Source: Mycolicibacterium poriferae
GTDB taxonomy: Bacteria > Actinomycetota > Actinomycetes > Mycobacteriales > Mycobacteriaceae
DNA: 64,000 nucleotides
Direction of reading: 5' to 3'
Assembly (NCBI RefSeq): GCF_010728325.1
Contig: NZ_AP022570.1
Span: forward strand, 1,426,001 to 1,490,000
Both the position numbers and the translations under genes were made by a program. Below the pieces are notes generated by a model. That model searched no databases. It was not told the origin of the DNA and saw only the letters and a list, made by a program, of their open reading frames with translations. Positions 9,501-18,500 of this stretch are shown piece after piece (within the stretch, counting starts at the first letter, position 1; every line of letters starts with the position of its first letter).

Positions 9501-9878
9501 TTCGGTCGTCGCAGTGAATGGATCTCGACAGGGTGGTCGATGAACTTTGCGCAGCAGCTTTCGTTCGTGATGAACCCGATCAAGAAGGTCTCGCGGCCCT
9601 CCTATGACGCTGTGACGGCTCGGTGCGAAGCTGTGTCCGTGATCGACCACATCGAGAATCCCTGGATTCTGATGTCGGTGCACACACTGACCTTGGCCTT
9701 GCTCGCGCGACTCGAAGCGCACGGCCGCATCGGCGGTCAGTACCTCAACAGGGGCCTACTCGTCGATTGGGCCCGGCTGGCCCAACTGTGCCCGGTGATG
9801 GTGTCGAACGACATCCTGATCGCCGAGGCGCTGATCCTTCACGAACGTAACGTTGACTTCGTTGGAGAGGATGTATGA
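6507..9878 (+). CDS. Large defence-island protein, DruH-like partner of the DUF1998 helicase
   Basis: The 1123-residue soluble protein has no recognisable catalytic motif. The N-terminal ~230 residues are helical (EVRDAHKRYGAAARGLFLRG, PALTVFVLVGHAALEYDQGR). The middle (about 240-780) is rich in beta-strand-like repeats of Val/Arg/Asp. The C-terminal 300 residues are helical again. Its stop overlaps the start of the helicase gene by 4 nt, so the two are translationally coupled. A large uncharacterised protein next to a DUF1998 helicase is the layout of type III Druantia (DruH-DruE). I infer it is the specificity or scaffold subunit of such a two-gene anti-phage system. Sequence relationship to DruH is not demonstrated. 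Its base composition looks less GC-rich than the flanks. Confidence 0.75.
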   Translation: MSLSAWMSDNEHKWRERFTPVRLVVETDFTAEEVRDAHKRYGAAARGLFLRGWTYEQFIKRFPALTVFVLVGHAALEYDQGRYWDSFWDELGMGRDPDFESELRAKLFGLLDKFSLARSPRIERAHAFKYVMTLTLHAGIPAHCLADVLQVINTHISQGRAASGAALVEWLEEPGKEHRLEALDVPVRNFLVNGAEFAIDILDRIIEFVEAAAADPALLDRHLDSSTTGLPDVLLRELVQQLRDEPVEFGRKQLTVRSRRQPAVYYDVDDDEIVLELPAPTADTDLPWRVSFDGDVRQVRPARKWGTETQLAKIAVPGPVREIIMAHPGVASTSLPLVVKSDPLLVFDKSGRWVPRRDGLKDCVWAVFPASYSLVDSHSGQLVEVADSGSPAGWRGWRSVFVSLDDIAGLQLRAANGDDVGAPRTVRKDARPSFRLGEVIPGVYSTDGRTVYSSRPWVMLPPSTSKPGPEWTVRVRRFGESDWLVEEKWCAEGVETCLDPFDEAEQPQLGLFEIVVTGPLGADARCVVFMAEGLTATVDTGIRVPLAGGLTPCTAGVSSESFTISPAEPIEFGPRRLDAQVQLSDGVNAAAIIVRPPHVEIRAGEVGAPAAWRMTAEVCDPEDFTQDRFVAIRAPGVDSVVFKYVSRHGDPLQSDWSPRQRQGDVFESRTQQFADTVRSHPAGRIVATLTCDGSSTDVTVLHAQPKQLASRVELLEDKLIFFDIAELDDLAVYVWSTTAPWSSPEVLAIVDGTASLPSFLIEAGPLRCQLFVDDPWMLIEPPSNPGDAAFRVDQLGWREDGTPAEVRLARYLGAMPSPPRDLGPIPEVWAAMAQLHADGRTDRFEGLIELLDQNPRTALECLGDSTIAPGDKMAMLIRSELVNQDFSAEETLNDLHSHPWFGCMVELADLPSLFHRRHEVRDERKQTLAYLGDRGGLPLIDLLRTGKNSSVDNACFDENVYQWTRVDGARIQAKLQEIQQVPLAQLHPESLRAGVYEAFGRRSEWISTGWSMNFAQQLSFVMNPIKKVSRPSYDAVTARCEAVSVIDHIENPWILMSVHTLTLALLARLEAHGRIGGQYLNRGLLVDWARLAQLCPVMVSNDILIAEALILHERNVDFVGEDV

Positions 9879-12800
9879 ACGACCGGCTCGACCCCCTCGA
9901 CACCGCCCGCCAGATCGAGAGCTCCTACAAGCGGTATCTGAAAACTCTTCTTGCTCCGCGGGATCAGGCGCTGGCCACAGCATTCGATGCTGAGATCGAT
10001 TCGAGCACGATGCTGACCAAGGGTCCGATACTGGAGTTGACGCCGCCGTACGAAACGGGGTCGACGAGCCGACAGTTGATCGACGACGGGGTTCTCCACA
10101 GCGACTTCGCGCGCCTCGACAGCCAGGCCTTTTCGCTGGACCAACCGCTCTACGTGCACCAAGAAACGGCGATACGCAAGTTCGTGTCTGGCCGGAATTT
10201 GGTCGTCAGTACCGGTACCGGGTCCGGCAAGACGGAGAGCTTCCTGATCCCCATCATCAACTCGCTGCTGGAAGAATCGGCAAGCGGGACACTCGGCCCC
10301 GGAGTCAGGGCACTGCTCCTCTATCCGATGAACGCCTTGGCTAACGACCAGCTCAAGCGGCTTCGGTCGGTCCTGGCCGCCGTCCCCGAGATCACCTTCG
10401 GTCGCTATACCGGCGAGACGAACGAGGACGAACGAAGGGCTGAGAACGACTTCCTGCAGTTGAACCCAGGCACCCGGCGCCTGCCCAACGAGCTGCTGAG
10501 CCGCGAGGAGATGCGCAGTTCACCGCCTCACCTGCTGCTGACCAATTACGCGATGCTCGAGTACCTGCTGTTGCGACCCGCTGACATCGACCTGTTCGAT
10601 GGGCCCTATGCGGGTACCTGGCGGTACATCGTGATGGACGAAGCCCATGTATATGACGGTGCGCAGGGAACCGAGGTGGCGCTTCTCCTTCGTCGTCTCA
10701 AGCAGCGCGTTGCGCCCGCCACAGACCTGCAATGCATCGCGACCTCGGCGTCGCTGACCGGCTCCCTGCGTGGTGATCCGCGGGGTGAAGCGATGGAGTT
10801 CGCCTCCAACCTCTTCGACGCGACTTTCGAATACGTCGAGGGCGACCCTGGTAGGCAGGACCTCGTCGAACCGACACGAAAAAAGCACCTCGACAAGCCG
10901 ACGTGGCGACTGTCCGGAGAGCAATTGCTCGCACTTCGTGACCGATCACTTCGCATCGAAGACGTAGTGCCTGCGGGCATGGAGCCGGCAGAGGCACTAC
11001 ACAACGAAGAATCCATTATCACGCTCAAGCAAACCCTGAGTGGTGGTCCGGGCGACGTACGTCGACTGCGTGAGCGCCTGTGGCCCGATGACGAGCTGTC
11101 AGCAGAGAAGCTCGACGCGTTGGTCGAGCTCGGGAGCGGCGTGAAGGACGAGGCCGGTCACCCCGTACTGTCCGCCCGTTATCACCTGTTCGTACGCGCC
11201 ACCGAAGGCGCATTCGTCAGCTTCAATGACGACGGCCCGCGAATCTTCCTGGGGAGGCACGAAGTCGACCCGAACACGGGTCGTGCGGTGTTCGAGTTCG
11301 GCACATGCACGCGATGCGGCGCTGTCCACCTAGCCGGCGAACTCGAACACCGGGGTCGCGATGAGTTCTTCCGCCCATCGAAAAAAGCCGACGGCTCGGT
11401 GAACTGGTTGGTGCTAGCCGATGCCGATCAAGATGTTCTCCTCGATGAGGACGAAATCACTCTGTCTGACGAAGAGACGAAGACGAAGACGGACCCGACG
11501 ACCCGGCGTCTGTGTACCGGGTGCGGGCTGCTCGTCGACGCCAACGCCACGACATGCTCGCAAGGCAGTTGTGCGAGCGGTCACCTGCTCCTGGTGCGCG
11601 AGCATCCGAGAGCCAAACGCGTGATGACGCGCTGCACCGAGTGCGGCACGCAAACACGACAGGGGATCCGCCGACTGAGAACCGATGTGAATGCCGCCCC
11701 CGCCGTTGTGACGACGGCCTTGTACCAACAGCTTCCCGAGGCTGTCGACGAGGCGGCCGACAACGTCGGCGGCGGGCGCAAGCTGTTGATGTTCTCCGAC
11801 TCCCGCCAAGCGGCCGCCTTCGCGGCGCCCTACCTCGACCGGACCTACGCCCGAATGCTCGAGCGCCGCTACATCACCCAGGCCCTGCGGGACCCCGCCG
11901 CCGCAACCGGCGAACTCAACGTCCGTGACCTCGCGATACTGACGCGGGAACGAGCCGCGGAAGCGGGGCATTTCGAGCAGAAGATGGGCTCGATCGAGAT
12001 CGCCCAGGCCGTGAATCAATGGGTCACGGGGGAATTGATGACCCTGGAGACCCGTCAATCACTCGAAGGCCTGGGTCTCATGCGGGTTGCGCTGCGCCGA
12101 GACGCGGCGATGCCACTCCGAGGTTTCACCTCGCTGGGGCTCAGTGACGATGAAGCATGGTCGCTCATCAATGAACTGGTCAAGACAGTCCGACTGCAGG
12201 GTGCGATGACAGTACTGGAGCGCGTCGACATCAAGGACGAGAGGTTCGCACCGCGCAACACTCGAGTCAGGATGCGGTCGACCGGATCGGACAGAGCCAA
12301 ACAGATCATCAGTTGGAATCCGAGCGGTACTGGCACGACGAACAGTCGAATCACATTCCTACGCAAGGTTTTGGCCGAGCTGTCGAACGACACACCAGCG
12401 GAGAAAGTCCTGGAGGGAAGTTGGCGTCTGCTCGAGTCCGCAGGACTCCTGGCCGGTGAATCCGACCGCGTGCTCGGCCAGGTGTATCAGGTCGATCACA
12501 CAATGTTGTCCGTCACGGACGGCTCGAAGTCTCCGTGGTACCGATGCGACACTTGCCGCCTCGTGACAGCCTTCTCGGTTCGACGTCTGTGTCCCAACAG
12601 CCGATGCACCGGCCGGCTCGCAGACTATGACATCCCGGCTCCGGAATTCGATGTCAACCACTATCGCGTCATCTATCAGACCATGAACACCGCGCCCCTG
12701 CGGGCACACGAGCACACTGCGCAATGGGAGTCGCGAACAGCTGCGAACATCCAACGGGAGTTCATCACGGGCAAGGTCAATGTCCTTTCTTGCTCGACCA

Positions 12801-14509
12801 CATTCGAGCTCGGGGTGGATGTCGGTGACCTTCAGTCCGTCGTCTTGCGGAACATGCCGCCCAAGACGGCGAACTACGTCCAACGAGCGGGTCGCGCAGG
12901 ACGTCGTGCGTCGTCAGCCGCGCTGGTGGTGACGTACGCCAACAGGTCTGCCCACGACCTCGCGAAGTACCAAGAGCCCAATTCGATGATCGCCGGGCAG
13001 ATGCGCATTCCGTGGGTTCCCGTCGACAATCCACGCATCGCGCGTCGACACGCGCACTCGATCGCGTTGGCCGCGTACTTTCGGCACTGCTATCAAACGC
13101 GGGATGAGCGGTGGAAGAACGCTGGAGAGTTTTTCTCACCCAAAGAAGGGGAAGCAGATTCCCCCGCCAGCCGTGTCAGACACTTCCTGTCTCCGGTCCC
13201 CGGTGCCGTCAAGGAGGCGCTGCTCGCTGCGCTACCGCCAAGTGTTCACGCGGAGATCGCCGTGCACGACGGTAGCTGGGTCGAGGAGCTGGTCGAGCTA
13301 CTTGGTTCTGAAGAACAGGAACTGGCCAAAGACATCGCCGACCTCGAGGATCGGATCCAGGCTGCGGTCAAGGAACGCAAGTACGGCTTGAGCAAGCGCC
13401 TGGACGACACGCTGAACACGGTTCGCCGTCGCGAGCTGCTGGGCTACCTCGCAGCACGCAACATCCTGCCCAAGTACGGATTCCCGGTGGACACCGTGGA
13501 GCTCAGTACGTTGCACTCCACAGATCCCGTTGGTCGTCAGCTGGAACTGTCGCGGGATCTCAGCCTGGCTATCTACGACTATGCCCCGGGTAACCAGGTG
13601 GTGGCCGGCGGAAAGTTGTGGACCTCGACCGGCCTGAAGAAACGGCCCGACCGGGAGCTCGACCATCATGAGTTCCGCGTTTGTCCCACATGCAAGAGAT
13701 TCGAGCGCAATCGCACTTTCGACGGGCCGGACGTGTGCCCCAGTTGCGGTGACGCATTCAAGGACGCCAGGACACTGGTCATTCCGGAGTTCGGTTTCAT
13801 CGCAGCGGGGGAGCCTACCGATGTGGGCAGTTCGCCTCCTGAACGTCGATGGCACGGCGATAGCTACGTCGAGACCCGGGGAGAAGACGCAGGTGTTCAT
13901 CATTGGTCTGGACCCAACGGGTTTAAGGTGACCGGCCGGGCCGGGGTGCGGGCCTGGTTGGCTGTGGTGTCCGATGGGGCTGGCGACGGATTTCAGCTCT
14001 GCCAATGGTGTGGCTGGGCTAGCGCGAAGGAACGCGGTGTCCGCAGTCCAAAGAAGCACCAGCGGCCGGACAACAACAGAGAGTGTGGTGGGCGCTTCGA
14101 GGTAGTGTCGCTTGGCCACCGATACCAGTCGGACATTGCCGAATTCACCTTCGACGGCGTTCAGTATCGCTCCGACCAGGAATCAATTTGGTTGTCAGCG
14201 CTGTATGCGATGTTGGAGGGCGCATCGAATTCGCTGGAGATCAGTCGTGACGACATCGGCGGTGCACTCTCCTGGAATGCCGAACACCGTCGAAGCATTG
14301 TCCTGTTCGATACAGTGCCGGGCGGTGCTGGGGCCGCGAAGAAGATCGCCGAGAATGTCGGCGCCGTGGTCGAATCCGCGGTCAAGCGAGTGACGGATTG
14401 TGACTGTGGTGAAGAGACGTCGTGCTACGGCTGCTTGCGGACGTACCGGAACGCGCGTGACCATGAAAAGCTCTCACGGAGTGCTGCTTTGCAGTTGCTT
14501 CATCAATGA
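9875..14509 (+). CDS. DEAH-box helicase with DUF1998 domain (DruE-like)
   Basis: The 1544-residue superfamily 2 helicase has Walker A GTGSGKT at 114-120, DEAH at about 255-258, a motif V region (CSTTFELGVDVGDLQSVVL) and motif VI QRAGRAGRR near 1002-1010. Between the RecA lobes are several zinc-binding pairs (CTRCG, CTGCG, CTECG, and CDTC with CPNSRC). A further CPTC/CPSC pair follows the second lobe. The C-terminus has the DUF1998 signature cysteines (CDCGEETSCYGCLRTY). DUF1998 helicases are the motor subunits of Druantia (DruE) and DISARM (DrmA/DrmB). It starts 4 nt inside the upstream 1123-residue gene and is followed, after 176 nt, by a helix-hairpin-helix protein. I expect ATP-driven translocation on invading DNA. 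Confidence 0.9.
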   Translation: MNDRLDPLDTARQIESSYKRYLKTLLAPRDQALATAFDAEIDSSTMLTKGPILELTPPYETGSTSRQLIDDGVLHSDFARLDSQAFSLDQPLYVHQETAIRKFVSGRNLVVSTGTGSGKTESFLIPIINSLLEESASGTLGPGVRALLLYPMNALANDQLKRLRSVLAAVPEITFGRYTGETNEDERRAENDFLQLNPGTRRLPNELLSREEMRSSPPHLLLTNYAMLEYLLLRPADIDLFDGPYAGTWRYIVMDEAHVYDGAQGTEVALLLRRLKQRVAPATDLQCIATSASLTGSLRGDPRGEAMEFASNLFDATFEYVEGDPGRQDLVEPTRKKHLDKPTWRLSGEQLLALRDRSLRIEDVVPAGMEPAEALHNEESIITLKQTLSGGPGDVRRLRERLWPDDELSAEKLDALVELGSGVKDEAGHPVLSARYHLFVRATEGAFVSFNDDGPRIFLGRHEVDPNTGRAVFEFGTCTRCGAVHLAGELEHRGRDEFFRPSKKADGSVNWLVLADADQDVLLDEDEITLSDEETKTKTDPTTRRLCTGCGLLVDANATTCSQGSCASGHLLLVREHPRAKRVMTRCTECGTQTRQGIRRLRTDVNAAPAVVTTALYQQLPEAVDEAADNVGGGRKLLMFSDSRQAAAFAAPYLDRTYARMLERRYITQALRDPAAATGELNVRDLAILTRERAAEAGHFEQKMGSIEIAQAVNQWVTGELMTLETRQSLEGLGLMRVALRRDAAMPLRGFTSLGLSDDEAWSLINELVKTVRLQGAMTVLERVDIKDERFAPRNTRVRMRSTGSDRAKQIISWNPSGTGTTNSRITFLRKVLAELSNDTPAEKVLEGSWRLLESAGLLAGESDRVLGQVYQVDHTMLSVTDGSKSPWYRCDTCRLVTAFSVRRLCPNSRCTGRLADYDIPAPEFDVNHYRVIYQTMNTAPLRAHEHTAQWESRTAANIQREFITGKVNVLSCSTTFELGVDVGDLQSVVLRNMPPKTANYVQRAGRAGRRASSAALVVTYANRSAHDLAKYQEPNSMIAGQMRIPWVPVDNPRIARRHAHSIALAAYFRHCYQTRDERWKNAGEFFSPKEGEADSPASRVRHFLSPVPGAVKEALLAALPPSVHAEIAVHDGSWVEELVELLGSEEQELAKDIADLEDRIQAAVKERKYGLSKRLDDTLNTVRRRELLGYLAARNILPKYGFPVDTVELSTLHSTDPVGRQLELSRDLSLAIYDYAPGNQVVAGGKLWTSTGLKKRPDRELDHHEFRVCPTCKRFERNRTFDGPDVCPSCGDAFKDARTLVIPEFGFIAAGEPTDVGSSPPERRWHGDSYVETRGEDAGVHHWSGPNGFKVTGRAGVRAWLAVVSDGAGDGFQLCQWCGWASAKERGVRSPKKHQRPDNNRECGGRFEVVSLGHRYQSDIAEFTFDGVQYRSDQESIWLSALYAMLEGASNSLEISRDDIGGALSWNAEHRRSIVLFDTVPGGAGAAKKIAENVGAVVESAVKRVTDCDCGEETSCYGCLRTYRNARDHEKLSRSAALQLLHQ

Positions 14510-14685
14510 CACTTGGTAAGCGTCCTGACATTTCGCTCGCGATGAATGGAATGTGTGTGGCGATCACGGGTAAGACAGAAGAGAATAATACTCGGCCGGT
14601 CGGAATGACGCAAAGCGGCAACCCCTGGCGCTTCGAGTCCTCGGCGCGGAAGTCATGACGATCTGTCACACCGCTGTGCGATTCT

Positions 14686-15372
14686 ATGGTTGTGGCCCAC
14701 AATCAAGAACAGCTGCAGATCTTGGTCGAAAACTGTGGACAGTTTCGCGGTTCGAAGGCCCCTCGCGGCTACCCGGACAGTCTTGCGCTCTGCATTATCG
14801 ACTCGATTCAGTCGACGGGTGTGCGGTACAGCAGCGTGAGAAAAGTAGTGGACTCCTACGGACAATATCGGCGAACCCAGGACGCCGATCCGACCACGGA
14901 TGGCGCACGGGAGCTGATCGCCACCTTCGACGAGCTGGGCGGCCCGGAGGTTTGGGCTCAACAGATCGGAAATCGAAACAAGACTTCGACCAAAGCCGGG
15001 GCGCCGTTGAAGGCGGAGGCGATCAGGGATGCTGCGAAGGCGTTGACTGATGTGGACGTCACCACGACAGCTGAGCTGCGGGATGCCGCAAGTAGCGAAT
15101 CTGCGCTCTCGCGTGTTGAGTCCGCTTGGTGTGGCGTGGTAGCGCAGCGGTCGGGAGTCACATGGCATTACGTACAGATGCTTGCCGGTACTCCCGGGGT
15201 GAAGCCCGATCGCATGATCATCCGGTTCGTCGCGGACTCATTGGCGCTTCCGCGGTCCTCGGTGACGCCGAAGTTTGCACTCGACATCGTCAAGGCTGCC
15301 GCGGAGTCAATGAGCATGTCACCATCGGATCTGGATCACGGAATTTGGCAGTACCAGCGGCGCCGACGGTGA
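14686..15372 (+). CDS. Helix-hairpin-helix (HhH-GPD-like) protein
   Basis: The 228-residue protein has a C-terminal stretch, YVQMLAGTPGVKPDRMIIRF (about residues 164-183), that matches the helix-hairpin-helix DNA-binding motif of base-excision glycosylases. I see no obvious catalytic Lys/Asp arrangement, so activity is uncertain. ATG 14686 is the first start in frame and lacks a clear ribosome site. It is in the same direction as the Druantia-like pair and may be its third member, or an independent repair-type gene. It converges on the DUF262 fusion gene. Confidence 0.7.
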   Translation: MVVAHNQEQLQILVENCGQFRGSKAPRGYPDSLALCIIDSIQSTGVRYSSVRKVVDSYGQYRRTQDADPTTDGARELIATFDELGGPEVWAQQIGNRNKTSTKAGAPLKAEAIRDAAKALTDVDVTTTAELRDAASSESALSRVESAWCGVVAQRSGVTWHYVQMLAGTPGVKPDRMIIRFVADSLALPRSSVTPKFALDIVKAAAESMSMSPSDLDHGIWQYQRRRR

Positions 15373-15442
15373 TCGATTAAGTTCCTTCGGGGGCACGCAT
15401 TCGGGTTTGCGACGAGGTCCTATTCTTGAACGGGAAGGAGTG

Positions 15443-15547
15443 ATGCCTTCTCTCGAAGAAAGCCCAAAGTTCCTAGTGGGCAGCTTCCGTGTCCGAACGC
15501 TACGACCCCCGAAAGGGGAAGTGGAGCGAACCCGGCCACTGGTCTAG
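15443..15547 (+). CDS. Candidate 34-residue small protein gene
   Basis: ATG 15443 is preceded by an almost perfect Shine-Dalgarno sequence (GGGAAGGAG, spacing about 2-3 nt) and opens 34 codons (MPSLEESPKF, ending ERTRPLV). The TAG stop shares a CTAG with the stop codon of the opposing DUF262 gene. The product is basic and has no recognisable motif. A strong ribosome site in an otherwise empty gap is the only support. Confidence 0.3.
   Translation: MPSLEESPKFLVGSFRVRTLRPPKGEVERTRPLV
15507..15518 (+). terminator. Small GC hairpin between convergent genes
   Basis: CCCC-GAAA-GGGG forms a short stem with a stable GNRA-type tetraloop between the convergent HhH and DUF262 genes. No T-tract follows, so it is at best a weak, possibly bidirectional, terminator. 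It lies inside the candidate 34-residue ORF. Confidence 0.25.
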
Positions 15548-18500
15548 AACCCCGGATACTTCTTCCAGATGCGTTGTGTCGCGGTGCTGTCGAAGGAGTA
15601 TTCGTCAATCTGCCAGTCCGGAAATTCAACGAGGTCGTCAGCAAGCTCGCGAATAACATCTTGGAGCTCGAGAGGCTCTAACCACTCGGATGGGATGGCG
15701 TCGATTCCGCGCATTGCGCCGAGCAGATTGCCGGCGATTGCACCGGTGGAATCGGAGTCACCGCCGTGATTCACCGCCAGTAGGACGCCTTGCCGAAAGT
15801 CGTGGGCGACCAGGGTGCAGTACAGCGCGATGGCTAGCGCTTCGTCCGCGACCCAGCCGGCTCCTAGTTGGGCAATGGCTTCGTGCGGCGGGGTCGTGGA
15901 TCGCGCAAGTTTGCCGGCGAGGGTGAGAGCGTCCAGCACCTCCTCGTGATCGGGACGGGAAGCTAGAACCGATTTCGCCTCGGCCAGCCCTTCAGGCAGC
16001 GAGAAGTCGCGCACTATGGCGAAGGTGAGAGCTGCGAACACGCCGCCAGCCAGGATGCCTGTGGGGTGCCCGTGGGTGAGCGCACAAAGACGCGCTCCCA
16101 AATCGAATGCCGCTTGTAGATCATTTCCACGTGATGCGGCCGCCGCGTACAGCCCGGCGGGAGCAACCCGCATGACGCCGCCGCATCCTTTACTGGTGTT
16201 GCGGGCTGGCTCACCGAGCGCAGGCATGTCACGCAACGCAGACAGGCAGGTGTTGCCAGGCGCACGCCGATTGTGCAGCTCCGCCTGGCCGAACAACCAT
16301 CCCTTCTCGTCTTCGTCCAACAGGTCGATCCGGTTGTTGGGGCGTTCGCCCTGCGTCAGCAGCCACCGAAGATACGCATGTGCGGTAACGCCCTCCTCGG
16401 TGGTGACGCCCTTCATCGAGCTACGCACCCAGCTACGAATTAGTCCTTCGGCGGTGAACAGTGTCATTTGGGTGTCGTCGGTGATGGCCCCGAGACGGCC
16501 GTAGGCAGGCGCGTAGTTGGTGATGCCGTCGGGCCCAAAGCGGGTCAGGATAGAGTCACGATCCAGGAACTCCACCGGAGCTCCGAGAGCGTCGCCGACG
16601 GCCCCACCCAACAGGCACCCGCGAAACCGCGCCCTTCTGTCAGGCTTGGCCGCTGCACTCCGATCAGCGTGGGAGCGCTGCGTACGAGCCGACGGTATGT
16701 AGCCGAACTGCTCCAACCGTCGCCGCGCGACGCTGATCTCTTCCTCGCTGAACAACTCAGAGAACTGCGGCTCGACGACGAGTGCTTCCACGGTGAGGTC
16801 CAGACGTCCTCGTTCCCATAGCTCGGCGAAACCGTCGGAGATGGCCGGGGAGGCGAGGAGCCTGTGCGCTGTCTCCTGCGGTCCGTGTTGAGAGAGCATG
16901 CTCAGGAAGTACGTGGCGTTATATCCGGCCTCACCGCGGCCGCGGTCATAGACGGCTTTCATTCGCCGCGCGAACTCAGCCTCAACGACACTCTTCGATG
17001 ATTCAGGAGGGGGCTCAGCCGGTGCGGACGGCTCGCCTGCTGCAGCAGCCCCCTCGCTCTCGACGAACCCGAGCAGTGCATCGACCGAGGTGAATACCTG
17101 GTACCCGAGTTCCTCCAGCCGGGGAAGATCGGCGTCTTCGGGATCAAGTTCGAGCACGACAGGTGAGCCAACCCCGTGCTGTAATCCGTCAGGCCAGAAT
17201 GCTTCCGCAACGGCCAGCTCGGCGCCACTTACCGGGTCGGGGATCTCGGTGTCGATCACCGGGGAGGCGAATCCACGGTCCTCCAGCTCGGCAATCAGCG
17301 CGCGCACCTGTTCGGCGCGCGGGTCGTCGATGACTTCGTCGGCAACCTGGAGCCGTTCCAATAACACGTTGTCGTGGGGCACCGCAGGATTGCGCAGGCC
17401 TTCCAAGAATGACTGGGCCGAGGCCGCCAGCAATTCACGGCGGGCCGCGAGGAAATCGAGGTACCGTTCAACGCGCCACAGTTCTGGATCGGTCGGAATC
17501 CATTGCGATTCCAGAACGCCAGGATGTTTTGCCTCTACTTCGGGCAGATACTCCGCGGGATCGCGCATCCCGACTTTGATGTTGGTGTCCTGGGTAAGGA
17601 AGCAGAAGTTCGCCAGCGCGTTGATCTCGTTGCGATCGAATCCATGCTTGCGTAGTAGCGCCTTCGGGAAGATGTGATGCACCTGCAGTGAGGTCAGTTT
17701 GCCTAGCAGTTCGGCACGCAATTCCAGCCCGCTGCCGAAATCGCGGGCACCGTCCACGCGGGTCAGCAGGTAGAGCAGCGGATAGAAGCGGGATCCGCGT
17801 GTCGCGCCGGCGAAGTCATCGGGACTCACTGCCAGGCGGCCGCCTCGAACGCGTTCCAGTGTCGAGATCAGCGCATCGACCCCGCCGCGCTCGACAGCGT
17901 CGTAATCCTGCTGCAGGTAGGTTTCGGTGGAACCGCTGAATCGTCCCCACAGTGCCGAGTGCACATACCAGTAGAGGACTTTGTCGCGATGTGTGCTATC
18001 GGTGAAACCGCCGCCGCTGAGCTGGAGTAGCCGGGTGATGACCGGTGTGGCATAGCGGCCCATGAGTACGCGGTCGTGGTCGAGGCCGAGCCGTCCGGAC
18101 GCCGCGTCGAGGAACGTGCCGATGTGATTCACCGACTTGCCGAGGGCCGACTCGAAGTCGGTAGCCGACACGTCACTCAGCGAGGAGAACAGCGCTCTCC
18201 CGGTTGCGACGGCGGTCGCATTGCGCAGAAGCCAGTCCAGCGAGAAGCGAAAACCGGCCTTCTTCCACCGGTCGAGATGGTCGCGGAGTTCTTTGCGCGC
18301 GTCCGGCCATTCGGCACACAGTTTGGCCAGAGCCAGATCACCCTTCGAGAGCTTGGTGCCACCTGAGTTGACTTTGTTGAAGATGTCGACGACCTCGTCG
18401 ACGGTCTTGCCGGCGCCGGTGATCTTCTCGGAGTTGAAGTCGCGGTTGTCGATTTCTTTGATCCGGTTGAGGCGCGCGAGGTACGTGTTGAGCACCTCGC

